From the NCBI GenBank assembly GCA_029256105.1, contig JAQSYO010000012.1:30794-94793 (forward strand): a stretch of DNA of 64,000 bases, written 5' to 3'. The DNA is from Herbinix sp. (GTDB lineage: Bacteria > Bacillota > Clostridia > Lachnospirales > Lachnospiraceae). The translations under genes and the position numbers were made by a program. The notes below the pieces were generated by a model. It saw only the letters and a program-made list of their open reading frames with translations. It was not told the DNA's origin and made no database searches. Below, one piece after another: positions 9,648 through 20,100 of the stretch; position 1 is the stretch's first letter; every line of letters begins with the position of its first letter.

Positions 9648-9659
9648 TCCGTACCTCGC

Positions 9660-10853
9660 CTACTTATATGGGTCTGCAGCATCACGCAAACCATCGCCTA
9701 AAAAGTTAAATGCCAAAACTGCAACTACAACGTACAAAACCGGTATCAGCTTCCATGGACAGTTCGCAATATTACTGATACTTTGGCATTCTTGGAGTAA
9801 AACACCCCAACTGGTAGCTGGTGCACGCATACCCAACCCAAGAAAACTCATGGAAGTTTCACCTAAAATCATATTTGGTATACCTAAGGTCAAGCTCACA
9901 ATCAGATAACTCATAAATCCCGGTACCAAATGCTTTGTAATTATCTTGATGTCGGAAACTCCTGCGAGCTTTGCCGCCATGACATAATCTTCTTTCTTAA
10001 GTGATAAAAATTTACTTCGAACTGTTCTCGCTAAACTTGGCCAGCTTAGTAATGACATAATGATGGTAATGAACACAAAAACCTTTGTTACAGAAATACC
10101 AGCCGGGATAGCTGCCGATAGTGCCATCCATAACGGCAATGTCGGGAATGACGAGATTACCTCAATAATTCTTTGTACCACCATATCAATTACGCCGCCA
10201 TAATATCCGGATAAACCGCCAATAATGATCGCCAGTATAAAAGATATTACAGTTCCCAAAAGCGGGACTGTCAAGGAAACTTGACTACCAATTAAAATTC
10301 TCGAAAATAAGTCACGACCCAATTTATCAGAACCAAAAACCATGAGACTGACCGGATCCTTACCCTCGGGTAAATTAGAATTGTCTACTCCAAATAGATG
10401 GAGATTACTTTTGATTAGGCCCAAAAATTTATAAGAACTACCCTTTACGAAGAAGTCTATCGGGTAGGTTTGATCTTTATTCTCTTCAAACTTTTTATTT
10501 TGAAATTTGTCATAGGTTACATCATAATGATAAACGAATGGACCTACAAATTCGCCATCATGTACAAAATGAATTTTACTCGGCGGCGCGTTTGAATATG
10601 TTGCAGAATAATCTTCTAATCCTTGTGGAGCAATAAAATTACCAAAGATAACTCCTAAATATAAAATGGCTAATAAAATAAAACTTATCACCGCCAACTT
10701 GTGTCTCAAAAGTTTGCGTCCCATCAACTGCCACTGAGAGGACATATAATATTTTTCCTGTTTTGCTCTCTTTTTTTCCAATTTTCGATTTTCTTTTTCT
10801 TCGTAAGTGGATTTTTTAAGAGCAGAACGTAATGTTTGTTCGTCTCGGCTCAT
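9660..10853 (-). CDS. Opp-family ABC transporter permease (OppC/DppC type)
   Basis: An integral membrane permease of 397 residues. A charged cytoplasmic N-terminus of about 50 residues precedes the first membrane helix (VISFILLAILYLGVIFGNFI). A large extracytoplasmic segment and a five-helix transport domain follow, with the EAA-like loop SLKKEDYVMAAKLAGVSDIKIITKHLVPG. The family is normally about 300 residues, so the soluble insert before the core, roughly residues 75-160, is longer than usual and may contact the binding protein. Its ATG overlaps the stop of the partner permease by one base (TAATG), indicating translational coupling. Confidence 0.93.
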   Translation of the reverse strand: MSRDEQTLRSALKKSTYEEKENRKLEKKRAKQEKYYMSSQWQLMGRKLLRHKLAVISFILLAILYLGVIFGNFIAPQGLEDYSATYSNAPPSKIHFVHDGEFVGPFVYHYDVTYDKFQNKKFEENKDQTYPIDFFVKGSSYKFLGLIKSNLHLFGVDNSNLPEGKDPVSLMVFGSDKLGRDLFSRILIGSQVSLTVPLLGTVISFILAIIIGGLSGYYGGVIDMVVQRIIEVISSFPTLPLWMALSAAIPAGISVTKVFVFITIIMSLLSWPSLARTVRSKFLSLKKEDYVMAAKLAGVSDIKIITKHLVPGFMSYLIVSLTLGIPNMILGETSMSFLGLGMRAPATSWGVLLQECQSISNIANCPWKLIPVLYVVVAVLAFNFLGDGLRDAADPYK

Positions 10854-11848
10854 TATTTACTTTCCTCCAGATATTTAATCCTTGGATCTAACACTGCCAG
10901 TAGCAAATCGGAAATCAGCGTACCTGATACTACCAGTATCGCAGAGATCAATAACATGCCGCCTGAAAGATATACATCCTGTGATTGCAGTGCCTTGAGT
11001 AATATCGGACCCTGCGTCGGAAGCATCAGCACAATTGCAGTGATGGTCGAGCCATTAAATACACCCGAAATCATAGGTCCCAATCCACTAACGACCGGGT
11101 TAAGAACCGCTCGCATTTCATACTTATAGGTTATTGTTTTTTCACTTACACCTTTTGCTCTTGTACACAATACATAGGGGCGTTCCTGTTCATCCAGCAT
11201 TTGTGCACGAATACTACGGATAAGTCCGCAGGTTCCAGACATACTGATCACGATGACCGGGATAACCAATTTTGATAGAAATTCCAAAAACGAAGACCAG
11301 GAGTGAATACCACCTTCAGGAAACAGTCCCATCAGCGGTTTGCCAAACCATTTGTAGGATAGGAACATCAAAACGATTGCTAGTAAAAAGTGTGGAACCG
11401 CCATACCGATAAACCCAACGAAGGTATAGATATAATCACTTATTTGATACTGATGCTTCGCGGCATGTATCGCTATCGGAATGGAAATTGCATAAGTTAC
11501 AACCAAAGTAATTAAGGAAATCATTAGTGTTGCACCGAGAGTCTCACCGATTTTTACTAACACACTTTGATTATAGTAGAACGAAACACCCCAGTCTCCT
11601 GTTGCGATACCCTTAAGCCAATCCCAATATTGCACCAAAAATGGTTGGTCCACATGATACATTGCTCTTAAATTTGCTATGTCAGTTTGAGTTACCGTTT
11701 CTCCCTGCGCAACCATATTGTTCACTATGTTATCTACAAAGTCACCCGGAGGAAGCTGTATCACAAAAAACACAACGAATGTTATCATCAGCAATGTGAA
11801 AAAGGCTAAAATCAGCCTCTTACCAATATAGCTCCATTTATCATTCAT
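10853..11848 (-). CDS. Opp-family ABC transporter permease (OppB/DppB type)
   Basis: The 331-residue protein starts with the OppB pattern YIGKRLILAFFTLLMITFVVFFVIQLPPGD and has six predicted membrane helices. Its EAA loop (QEPYVLCTRAKGVSE-type, near residue 235) docks on the ATPases. It lies after a stable hairpin at 11893-11938 that separates it from the binding-protein gene, and it overlaps the next permease by one base. Together with the binding protein and two ATPases it forms a complete importer. Confidence 0.93.
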   Translation of the reverse strand: MNDKWSYIGKRLILAFFTLLMITFVVFFVIQLPPGDFVDNIVNNMVAQGETVTQTDIANLRAMYHVDQPFLVQYWDWLKGIATGDWGVSFYYNQSVLVKIGETLGATLMISLITLVVTYAISIPIAIHAAKHQYQISDYIYTFVGFIGMAVPHFLLAIVLMFLSYKWFGKPLMGLFPEGGIHSWSSFLEFLSKLVIPVIVISMSGTCGLIRSIRAQMLDEQERPYVLCTRAKGVSEKTITYKYEMRAVLNPVVSGLGPMISGVFNGSTITAIVLMLPTQGPILLKALQSQDVYLSGGMLLISAILVVSGTLISDLLLAVLDPRIKYLEESK

Positions 11849-11892
11849 AATTCATCACCGTTAAAACCCTTCTCGAACATTCGTTTAATTAA

Positions 11893-11938
11893 GCAAAAAG
11901 ATTGTACAGCCCTATGCAGAGCTGTATAATCTTTTTGC
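11893..11938 (-). terminator. Intercistronic hairpin between binding protein and permeases
   Basis: An 18-bp stem pairs 11893-11910 with 11921-11938 with one G-U wobble and a 10-nt loop. The arms begin and end in A-runs and T-runs, so each strand ends the stem with CTTTTTGC. In transporter operons this position usually holds a partial terminator or RNA-stabilising hairpin that keeps the binding protein more abundant than the permeases. The gene arrangement supports this; the strength cannot be judged here. Confidence 0.7.
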
Positions 11939-11961
11939 ATTAACTGCCATTACAACTTGTA

Positions 11962-14064
11962 TTATTTTGCTAAATATAACTGTTCCGGACGCATCATGCT
12001 TACAAATCTGTATTCGTCTGCATTGATAATGTTCGAAGGGAAGTTCTTTACATTATTATTAACAACCCAATTCACAGGTAATGGTGAAAGGAAACCAATA
12101 ACCCAAATATTATTCTTATGAAGATCATAAATCTTTTGAACATTCTCTGCCACTACCTGATCTCTCGTTGCACCTGAAGCTGTCTTTATCGCATCATAAG
12201 CATTGATGAGTTCTAACATATCGCCAGTAGGTTCAATTCCGCCATTTGTAGTAGTCTTGCCATCCTCATACCATTTGCCATATGCACCATACCAGCAAGA
12301 GAAATTACGCATCGGAACAATTGCATCAGGACGAATAGCAGGTGTTGATACACTTAATTTTGTAAAAACTGCTTCAACATCATTCGTAAGTATGGATTGT
12401 GGTTGTTCTGCATCCACTTTATCGGTTATTTTAACACCGATTGCTTTGTATGCAGACTGAAGCATTGCGATCCAATCGCCTTGAATAGATACATCACTAT
12501 CTTTAATATTAATTATAATCTCAACATCTTTACTTGTGCCTTTCATCTTACGGTAAGTACCATCAGTACCATCCCAAGGCTCTGTTATTTCATCCAATAA
12601 GCTATTTGCTTTTGCTACGTCAAACTCTGTCCACTTATTCTGCCATTCAGCGTCATAACCAAAAGCGCCTTCCGGAACTGAAGCCTGTGCTGGCTTAGAT
12701 TGATTGTTAAACAAAGTAGCGTTTACTAGATTTCTATCAACACTGATGGAAAGTGCTTCTCTGAAGCGAATATCCTGAAATAAAGCTCGCTTGTCCAAAT
12801 CTTTCACTGTCTGACATAAATCCAAGGACATATCATTGGACCAGTCAGTTGATATCCATTGCACCGGTGTATGTGTAGCTTGCGTTGCAGTTACAACGGT
12901 TGCATAATCTGCAGGTTCCACTGTTGATAAATCAATCTCACCAGCAGTTTGCTTTAAAACTTTTTGATCATTATCATTGACAATTACGAATTTAAGGCTG
13001 TCAAGATAAGGCAATTGACGTCCTTCGCTATCTGTCTTAAAGAAATAAGGATTTCTTACCAACTCATAGGTCTCGCCAACTGTATTCCAATTATCTTTCA
13101 CTGCGATAAAGCTTCTTACTTGAGGAACGATTGCATAATCCCAATTGTAATAACCGATATCCTTGCCCATGGTGCTATAATCTTCCCAGACTTTACCAAA
13201 GTCTGTATTTGCATTTGCAATAGCCTGTTCTTCTGTAATAAGAGGGAAAGTCGGGTCATCTGCTACACCGTCTTTACGTGCAACATAATTTATGTAGAAA
13301 TGTTTTGGTAGAAACATCCATTTATTATCTACCGCAACTGCAACCGGGAAATCTGGCTTCGGTGCTGCGAAAGTTACTGTAAAGGTGGTCTCATCTACTT
13401 TATCGAACTTTGCCCAATAGCTCTTACCATCTTTCAATACTTGGTAGCAATTGTAAGGCTTTGAGGTATATGCTGGATAATAGCCTTCTGCATCTACCGC
13501 TACCGCTGTACGATCTTCATTCAATGCAGGTGTTGATACATGATCATAATAGAATATAACATCATCAACTGTAAAAGGTTCTCCATCCGACCACTTCATG
13601 CCTTCTCGAAGCTCAATGGTCCAAACAGTTGAATCTTCATTCGGATAAAAGTCCTTCGCAACGTTTGGTTCAACTTGACCAGAACCATCTTGTTTGAAAC
13701 GGAAGATACCCTGCTCTGTAAAAGGTCCCCATCCCCAACGCGCTTGGTCATTTTGTAAATTTGTAATACTGCCACCATATTCACCAAGTGACATTACATC
13801 TGTTTCAATCATTACATCATCTGCAACAGGGATACGTTCTGCCAATGCAGGAAGTGTTCCTGCAGCAACTTGTTCTGCTAACATCGGAGCTTCCTTCGCA
13901 TCTGCATCCGTAGTGCTTCCACCTGCATCTGTATCCGTATTCTCTCCCGCAGCTTTGGTTGGTGATGTAGTTTCATTTCCATCCTTTGTCGAATCTTTAC
14001 CACATCCCGACAACATACTAATGACAAGAACTACTGATAGTATGAGTGCTACTACTTTTTTCAT
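11962..14064 (-). CDS. Opp-family solute-binding lipoprotein (SBP family 5)
   Basis: A 700-residue extracellular lipoprotein: a signal peptide followed by lipobox LSGC with Cys21 as the lipidated residue, then a Thr/Asp/Gly-rich linker to about residue 60. The family-5 core follows, with WTIELREGMKWSDGEPFTVDDVIFYYDH near 145-175 and FREALSISVDRNLVN near 435. It captures the substrate for the permeases encoded next. It is longer than most peptide-binding homologues (about 550 residues), as in cluster-C proteins that bind oligosaccharides. The start has GGAGG 7 nt upstream. A good promoter lies at 14293-14321, leaving a leader of about 220 bases, and a strong hairpin follows the stop. Confidence 0.95.
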   Translation of the reverse strand: MKKVVALILSVVLVISMLSGCGKDSTKDGNETTSPTKAAGENTDTDAGGSTTDADAKEAPMLAEQVAAGTLPALAERIPVADDVMIETDVMSLGEYGGSITNLQNDQARWGWGPFTEQGIFRFKQDGSGQVEPNVAKDFYPNEDSTVWTIELREGMKWSDGEPFTVDDVIFYYDHVSTPALNEDRTAVAVDAEGYYPAYTSKPYNCYQVLKDGKSYWAKFDKVDETTFTVTFAAPKPDFPVAVAVDNKWMFLPKHFYINYVARKDGVADDPTFPLITEEQAIANANTDFGKVWEDYSTMGKDIGYYNWDYAIVPQVRSFIAVKDNWNTVGETYELVRNPYFFKTDSEGRQLPYLDSLKFVIVNDNDQKVLKQTAGEIDLSTVEPADYATVVTATQATHTPVQWISTDWSNDMSLDLCQTVKDLDKRALFQDIRFREALSISVDRNLVNATLFNNQSKPAQASVPEGAFGYDAEWQNKWTEFDVAKANSLLDEITEPWDGTDGTYRKMKGTSKDVEIIINIKDSDVSIQGDWIAMLQSAYKAIGVKITDKVDAEQPQSILTNDVEAVFTKLSVSTPAIRPDAIVPMRNFSCWYGAYGKWYEDGKTTTNGGIEPTGDMLELINAYDAIKTASGATRDQVVAENVQKIYDLHKNNIWVIGFLSPLPVNWVVNNNVKNFPSNIINADEYRFVSMMRPEQLYLAK

Positions 14065-14185
14065 TATTCTCCTCCTTTTTATTATACTTATCTATATACC
14101 TTTATATAGAATAAGTAATGAGCATTGATTTCAAAGCATTGAATTACAGTATCAATTCATAATTTTGTATCGTGTTAGTTTATTT

Positions 14186-14215
14186 AAGCGTTCCCCTTAA
14201 CATTTAGCGCTTTTC
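14186..14215 (-). promoter_or_regulatory. Two LacI/cre-like cores in the binding-protein leader
   Basis: AAGCGTT at 14186-14192 and, read on the minus strand, AAGCGCT at 14206-14212 both match the AARCGYT core of catabolite-responsive elements; their CG centres are about two helical turns apart. The flanks match the full consensus only in part. They lie downstream of the promoter, where CcpA with HPr-Ser-P could block elongation. A site for the local regulator is equally possible. Confidence 0.3.
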
Positions 14216-14292
14216 TTTCTCCCTCCTTATCGATTAATTACTTGTTGAACTATAATTACTTTTTTCATTAAATATATTTAACTTACATATTA

Positions 14293-14321
14293 ATCATATC
14301 ATAATAAATATAATTTGTAAA
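14293..14321 (-). promoter_or_regulatory. SigA-type promoter of the transporter operon
   Basis: On the minus strand TTTACA (14316-14321) and TATGAT (14293-14298) are separated by 17 bases in very AT-rich DNA. Transcription should start near 14286. An inverted repeat TGTATA-N7-TATACA at 14389-14407 lies about 70 bases upstream and could bind a regulator. Confidence 0.6.
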
Positions 14322-14500
14322 CAATAACTGAATTAATTTTATGTAATTTTGTTGTTATAATTACGTATATATTTCGTTAATTACATTCTGTATAGTCATT
14401 TTATACAATTTATCACTATTATTTAACATATATTTTACTTTTTGAGTCACTAAGTATGTTTATTATACTTTTCATTAATCATAATTATAGTATATTATTA

Positions 14501-14549
14501 AAACAAAAAAAGCTCAGATAAAAGAACCAAATTCTCCTATCAAAGCTTT
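14501..14549 (-). terminator. Terminator after the GntR/LacI-type regulator
   Basis: Arms 14509-14526 and 14532-14549 form an 18-bp stem with one mismatch and a 5-nt loop. On the minus strand it is followed by a T-run broken by one G (complement of 14501-14510). It ends the transcript of the mannosidase, carrier and regulator genes. Confidence 0.85.
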
Positions 14550-14580
14550 CTTTCATTGTATAATAAATTGGACCTTTCTT

Positions 14581-15666
14581 TTACTGTTGACCATTAACGA
14601 GTATCGCTGGTACCATAAAATCAGTTTCCGCAGTTGTACCATTAATCTGTGATAGCAATAATCCGACAATTTTTCTCGCCATTTCAACTTCATTCTGCTT
14701 CATATGTGTAATATCAAGCTCTTCCGGACCATCTACACAGCAAATCTTAATTTTCTCGCCAACCTCAGCCGATGTTCTTTTTGAAGCTTCCAGGATGGTA
14801 GACATCAGACTATATTCGGCACATACAATCCCATCGATCTCGTCTTTATGTTTATTTAAAAATTTTACTACGTTTTCAATATTTTCATCAACTGGTGGAT
14901 GCTCATATATATTCTCATCAAAGACTAATGCACATTCTGGTACGGTTGCAATAGAAAATTCGCTTGCCGCTTCATAAAAACCACTTTTTCTTTCTTGCAA
15001 GGAAGAAGTACCAATTATTTCGGAAGATATAAATCCCAAATTTCTGCAGCCTTGTTCCCAAAGATGTCTTACTAAGGTTTTTATAGCTTGTTTATTATCC
15101 GTTCTGACTGACGGAACAGATATTCCCTCTAGCTTCTTGTCGATTACTACTACCGGAAAACCCTCTAATATCAATTTTAGGATTTTTGGATTATAATATA
15201 CGCCATGACAAGGCATAACAATAAGTCCGGCTATCTTTGATTTTACCAAGAAATCAATTTCTTCCGTCTCTTTATCTCTATTATAATAAGAAAACCTCAT
15301 AATCGTTTTATAACCGTTCTCTTCTGCCATGCGATCAATTTTATAAAGCAAATCCAAGCCAAAAGAACTCGATACATGTTCCATAACCAGACCAATTTTT
15401 TTTACTACGGGGCCGGAATTTTCTTCTACCGTTTCAGAAAAGGAGGTGCGTTCTTTCACAAAGGTTCCTACTCCAGGTATTCTTTGAAGTAAGCCATCAT
15501 CTCTCAACATGCTTAATGCTTTTTTGACCGTAATCATGCTAACGCCAAACTTATTTTTGAGTTCGTCGTCCGAGGGTATTTTCGTCCCTTCACCATAGAC
15601 GCCTTCCTCTATTTTGTTTTTTAAATCTTCATATAATTGCATATATAAAAAATTGTCTCTGGCCAA
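14581..15666 (-). CDS. GntR-type repressor with LacI-like sugar-binding domain
   Basis: Residues 5-75 form a GntR winged helix (KIPSDDELKNKFGVSMITVKKAL, then GLLQRIPGVGTFV). The rest, from about residue 90, is a LacI/periplasmic-binding type effector domain (KIGLVMEHVSS, GLIVMPCHG, GFPVVVIDKKLEG, LGFISSE). This is the AraR-like architecture that senses a free sugar and represses nearby catabolic genes. I chose the TTG at 15666 because GAGGTG lies 6 nt before it; a GTG at 15675 is within that ribosome site. The gene lies between the carrier and transporter genes and is the obvious regulator of the whole locus. A candidate operator is the palindrome at 20288-20301. Confidence 0.88.
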   Translation of the reverse strand: MARDNFLYMQLYEDLKNKIEEGVYGEGTKIPSDDELKNKFGVSMITVKKALSMLRDDGLLQRIPGVGTFVKERTSFSETVEENSGPVVKKIGLVMEHVSSSFGLDLLYKIDRMAEENGYKTIMRFSYYNRDKETEEIDFLVKSKIAGLIVMPCHGVYYNPKILKLILEGFPVVVIDKKLEGISVPSVRTDNKQAIKTLVRHLWEQGCRNLGFISSEIIGTSSLQERKSGFYEAASEFSIATVPECALVFDENIYEHPPVDENIENVVKFLNKHKDEIDGIVCAEYSLMSTILEASKRTSAEVGEKIKICCVDGPEELDITHMKQNEVEMARKIVGLLLSQINGTTAETDFMVPAILVNGQQ

Positions 15667-15734
15667 GATTCGCACCTCATTTATAATATTTAATATACTT
15701 TATTATACAACATTATGTAAAAATTGAAAAGAAA

Positions 15735-17081
15735 TTATTGTATATTATGGTATCTTATTCTCTTTCCCGCGTGTGCCCAAGTGTTTTTCACAATAATGCA
15801 AACCACGGAACCAACTATCGCTAGGAAAAACCAAATAAAAATTGTCGTATTCCAATTATATATCTGAGATATTACACCAATCCCATAGCTTGACAAAGCG
15901 CTTCCTACATAAGCCATGGAGTTAAGAATTCCTGTCACCGTTGAAACTTTACCTACACTTGTAAAATACAACGGTAGCAAACTGATAAACATAGTATTCG
16001 CACCAATCATTCCTGTGGTAGTTACAGCTAGTAATAAAACTGCGATTAATACATGATACCTGCCGAATAAAATCAGCAGTAGCAGAGCTAATGCAGCAAC
16101 CATAAAGCAAACTCCGGATGTTTTAATCTCATTCTTAAAATAATGCGTATTAAAATAGTTTGCAGCATACACTCCTCCCAAGTTAACGATTGGTAATAGC
16201 GTAGTAGCGAGTATGGAGGTCACTGAACCTAGGTTAAATATCTCCGAGATATAAGTTGGTACCCAGGTCATAACTCCATCCTTAAGTATACCTTGAAGGA
16301 TAATACAAAACATAATTGGGAGCATACCTACCGATAAGAATATTTTCCATAGCTTTACCCGTTCCGTCTTTGTCCCCATATTACTTTCAATTATCTCTTC
16401 AGTAAAGCCTTCTTCGTCAGCTACTCTCTCAAATCTTCCAATTGCAATTAGCCATACAAATGATATCAAACTAATGATAACAAAGGAGGCCAAAAATACA
16501 TTTCTCCAATTACTTAATCCAATTACAGCTGCTGCCATTAAATAAGCAGACAGTGTTCCTGCCGCCACTGTAGTGGACATAAAAATACAGGCTTTTTTGC
16601 ATTGCTCCTTTGATAATCGATCAGATAAAATTTTAATAATTGGTGACCAGGTAAGCGATTGCGTAAAGCCATTGATACACCACAACAGTAGCATAGAATT
16701 ACTGTTATTAGCAAAAGTCATCATCAGATTGACGATTGCTGAACCGAAGATTCCTGCAAAGCCCATCCACTTTGAAGGAATACGATCCCCTAAAAATCCA
16801 CTAATCAGCTGACCAAACCCATAGCAAAAAAAGAATCCGGTTCCTATCATTCCAGCTATCGGCTTTGTGAGAAAACCAACATCCACAATCTCATTCATCG
16901 ATGCGGCATAATTAAGCCTTCCTAAATAGGTGGAAAAATAAGCAATCCAACAAATCATTACGAAATATCGAATACTTGCCGGTGTCGTCAGCTTTTTTTT
17001 CATCTGTCTTATTCTCTTTGGTTTGGTTAGCTTATCAATATCTAATTGCGGATGCGAACGTTTACTGTTACGTATATTCAT
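15735..17081 (-). CDS. MFS transporter, organophosphate:phosphate-antiporter-like
   Basis: A 12-helix major facilitator protein of about 448 residues with a basic N-terminal tail, then YFVMICWIAYFSTYLGRLNYAASM and a loop GFLGDRIPSKWMGFAGIFGSA. This pattern resembles the OPA branch (GlpT/UhpT and relatives), which exchange sugar phosphates or related anions for phosphate. It follows the mannosidase stop closely. The start at 17081 has GGGGGAGG only 2-4 nt upstream, so the true start is uncertain. It could import a phosphorylated sugar, or export a product; context alone does not decide. Confidence 0.82.
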   Translation of the reverse strand: MNIRNSKRSHPQLDIDKLTKPKRIRQMKKKLTTPASIRYFVMICWIAYFSTYLGRLNYAASMNEIVDVGFLTKPIAGMIGTGFFFCYGFGQLISGFLGDRIPSKWMGFAGIFGSAIVNLMMTFANNSNSMLLLWCINGFTQSLTWSPIIKILSDRLSKEQCKKACIFMSTTVAAGTLSAYLMAAAVIGLSNWRNVFLASFVIISLISFVWLIAIGRFERVADEEGFTEEIIESNMGTKTERVKLWKIFLSVGMLPIMFCIILQGILKDGVMTWVPTYISEIFNLGSVTSILATTLLPIVNLGGVYAANYFNTHYFKNEIKTSGVCFMVAALALLLLILFGRYHVLIAVLLLAVTTTGMIGANTMFISLLPLYFTSVGKVSTVTGILNSMAYVGSALSSYGIGVISQIYNWNTTIFIWFFLAIVGSVVCIIVKNTWAHAGKRIRYHNIQ

Positions 17082-17102
17082 CGCCTCCCCCTGCCTCATC
17101 GT

Positions 17103-20100
17103 TTAGTAGTTGACCTTCAGTGTAATAATCTCAAAAGCTTTGAAGTTTAATTCAATTTCTTGCTGTAATTCAATCTTATTTTCTACTTCTTCCAGCATAT
17201 TTGTAACAGCCAATCCTTTTATTTTATCTGTAAAATTTAATTTGGCTGTTGTATAGGTCCCTTCTGCTTCGTAAAGTCTTAAAATAAATGCTTTTTCATT
17301 CTCTTCTAGAGGTTTTACCGCTTCGATAATAATGTTATCTGCACTGATCTTTACAAGGCTAGCCTCATCATGTATTCCTGATACCACAATCGGTTTAATA
17401 TTAAGCTGATATGCAGGCTTAATTACAGCATTTGCACTAAAGCCCTCCGTATGAGGGAAGAAGGAATAGCAGCAAGCATGTATCCCTTTATCTCCCTTGT
17501 AATCCGGTCTACAGCCACCCTTATGAAGCGACAATCTGATCTGTGATGCATTTACAGAAACTCCATATTTACAATCATTTAATACTGCAACACCATACCT
17601 AGTTTCAGATAAATCGGTATATTTATGATTGGATACTTCGAATTTTGCTTTTTCCACTGCCGTATTCCGATTGGTCTGACGCTTAATATATCCAAACTGT
17701 ACTTCTTGCCTAACAAAATCAGAATGTATCGAGGTATCAAATGCAGTCTTTAAAAATCTGTGATTATCCTGCCAATTCATGATGGTATCAAACCTGACTT
17801 CGCCGCTATCCGCATAAAAAATCATATCTTGTTGTAACGTAGAATTAGCCGTAAGTTTGTATTCACTTCTGATTCGGAACTCTACCTCACCATCAGCGAC
17901 AACTTCTCTCGATATTAACGAAGCTTCATCTTTAAATTTTCCTTCGCAATCCGCATCCAAATCCCAGTTATCCCAGTCTTTCGGCACATCCTCAGCAATC
18001 AGAAGGGTATTGAAGGCATATCCTTCCCCTTTTAATTCGCGTTGTATTCTCTTATCAATAAATGAACTTATATAACCTTTTTCATTGAAGTTAGCAAGAA
18101 CACAAGGTGTTTCTAGCTGGTTATCTTTCAACTCAAATACGGTTGCCTTCTGGATATATCCAGGTGTTAATTCCAAAACGATACTGGAAAAAGCAGGTAT
18201 TACTACCCCGAATACTGCAAGCTTTTTATTACCGGAAAGTTCTGTAACAACTTGTTGTTTGTAGTCGCCTTTCACAATATAGCCTTCGAGATAGTCAAGA
18301 TATAATACGTCTGTTCTATCAAAGGATAATGTATTTATAATGGATACTGTGTATTCTTTCTGCGCCGGTCTCAATATATCCTTGATCAAAGATCTTGCAT
18401 GTTCGATCACTCCCGTAGTTTCCCTTATGGATTGTTCATGTGCTTGAGGTATACAGGTACCCGGTAAAATGTCGTGGAATTGATTTACTAACAAATCCTT
18501 CATAAGAGGATGAATTTTATCATCAGACGCAATCTTTGCGTTATTTATAGCATCTCTGACGGTTACATACTCAAGATTTCTCAACTCAATTTCTGCAAGG
18601 CGATTATTCCTCTTGATGGTATGCTGATTGGTCAAGGTACCACGATGTAGTTCCAAATATAACTCTCCACTATAAGTAGAAGGATCTGTAATTGTTTCCT
18701 CCAAGCGGTTCATAAATTCACTTACGGTTATATGACTTGACTTCGGAAGACCTTCCACATCCCCCAGACGATTTGCCATTTCAATCATTTCAAACTCAGG
18801 ACCACCACCGCCATCACCAACACCATAAGAAAGCAGTCGCATATTTGAAACTGTTTTTTCTTTAATCGAATTCTTGCCACCACTCAGTATATTTTCCATC
18901 ATATTTCTCGGATCCGGTCCTGAATGAGTTACATTAAAGTGAACCAGCACCTTTGTACCATCAAGTCCCTTCCAATAAAATGTATTATACGGGAAATCGG
19001 TGGTATCACACCACGCCATTTTTGTTGTAAGAAAATACTTTACCCCACAGCCCTTCATAATCTGGGGTAGTGAAGCACTATAACCAAAGGTGTCTGGAAG
19101 CCAGAAGCAATCCGAGGTATAGTTAAAATTCTCTCGCGTAAATCGCTGCCCCCATAAAAATTGACGGATCATCGATTCACCCGATGGTATATTACAATCA
19201 CATTCTATCCACACTCCACCATTCGGCTCATATCTTCCTGCCGCCACCTGCTCTTTTATGTCTTCAAAGAGTTTTGGATAATACTCTTTCATCATTGCAG
19301 AATGATATGCCGAACTCTGAACAAATTTATACTCCGGATATTGCTCCATTAAATTCATTTGATTGGAATAGGTTCTCGCACATTTCTTAATAGTTTCATT
19401 GATATCCCAAAGCCAAGCAGTATCCATATGAGAATGACCAATGAGTCCAGCATAAGGTGCCGACGCAGAGTTCTTCTCTTGGAGTACGATTTTTAGCAAA
19501 TAGTTCGCTTCTTGTAATGCCTTCTCGAACGTAATTCTATCAATGCTTTCATAATCATAATATAAGATTTCATGTACCTGCTTTAATGTTTTTATTAGTT
19601 CGGCACGTCGAAAACTATTCGCATCCAATACAGCAACCATTTGATTCACTATTTTAAGGTTATAATATACATCACCAATGAAATCATTCTTTACGCATAT
19701 TTCAACTTCTTGATAAGTAATTTTAAAATCATCATTTGGATTTGTTTCAAAAGGCTGAGTTCCAATTACATAATGGTGTGCATAATACTCAAGTGCAATC
19801 CCTATTACCTCATTCTTTTTTACCTCTTGCTTTAACAGATCGCAATAATGATTGCCATGGTTCGCCTTACTAATTTTCGTACTAAAATTACCAAAAGGTT
19901 TGCCATTTACCCATAGTAATCCCTCATATCCATGAATTTTAGGATAGATAAATAATGTTTTTCCTTCACATTGTTCCGGAACGCTGTATTGGCCGAGAAA
20001 CCAGCAATAGGTCCCTTCGCCTTCCCAGGTATCTCCCATTTTACAGGGTGTAAAACAAGAATTATCCGGTATGGAATGGTATCTCCCATCCGTGTGAAAC

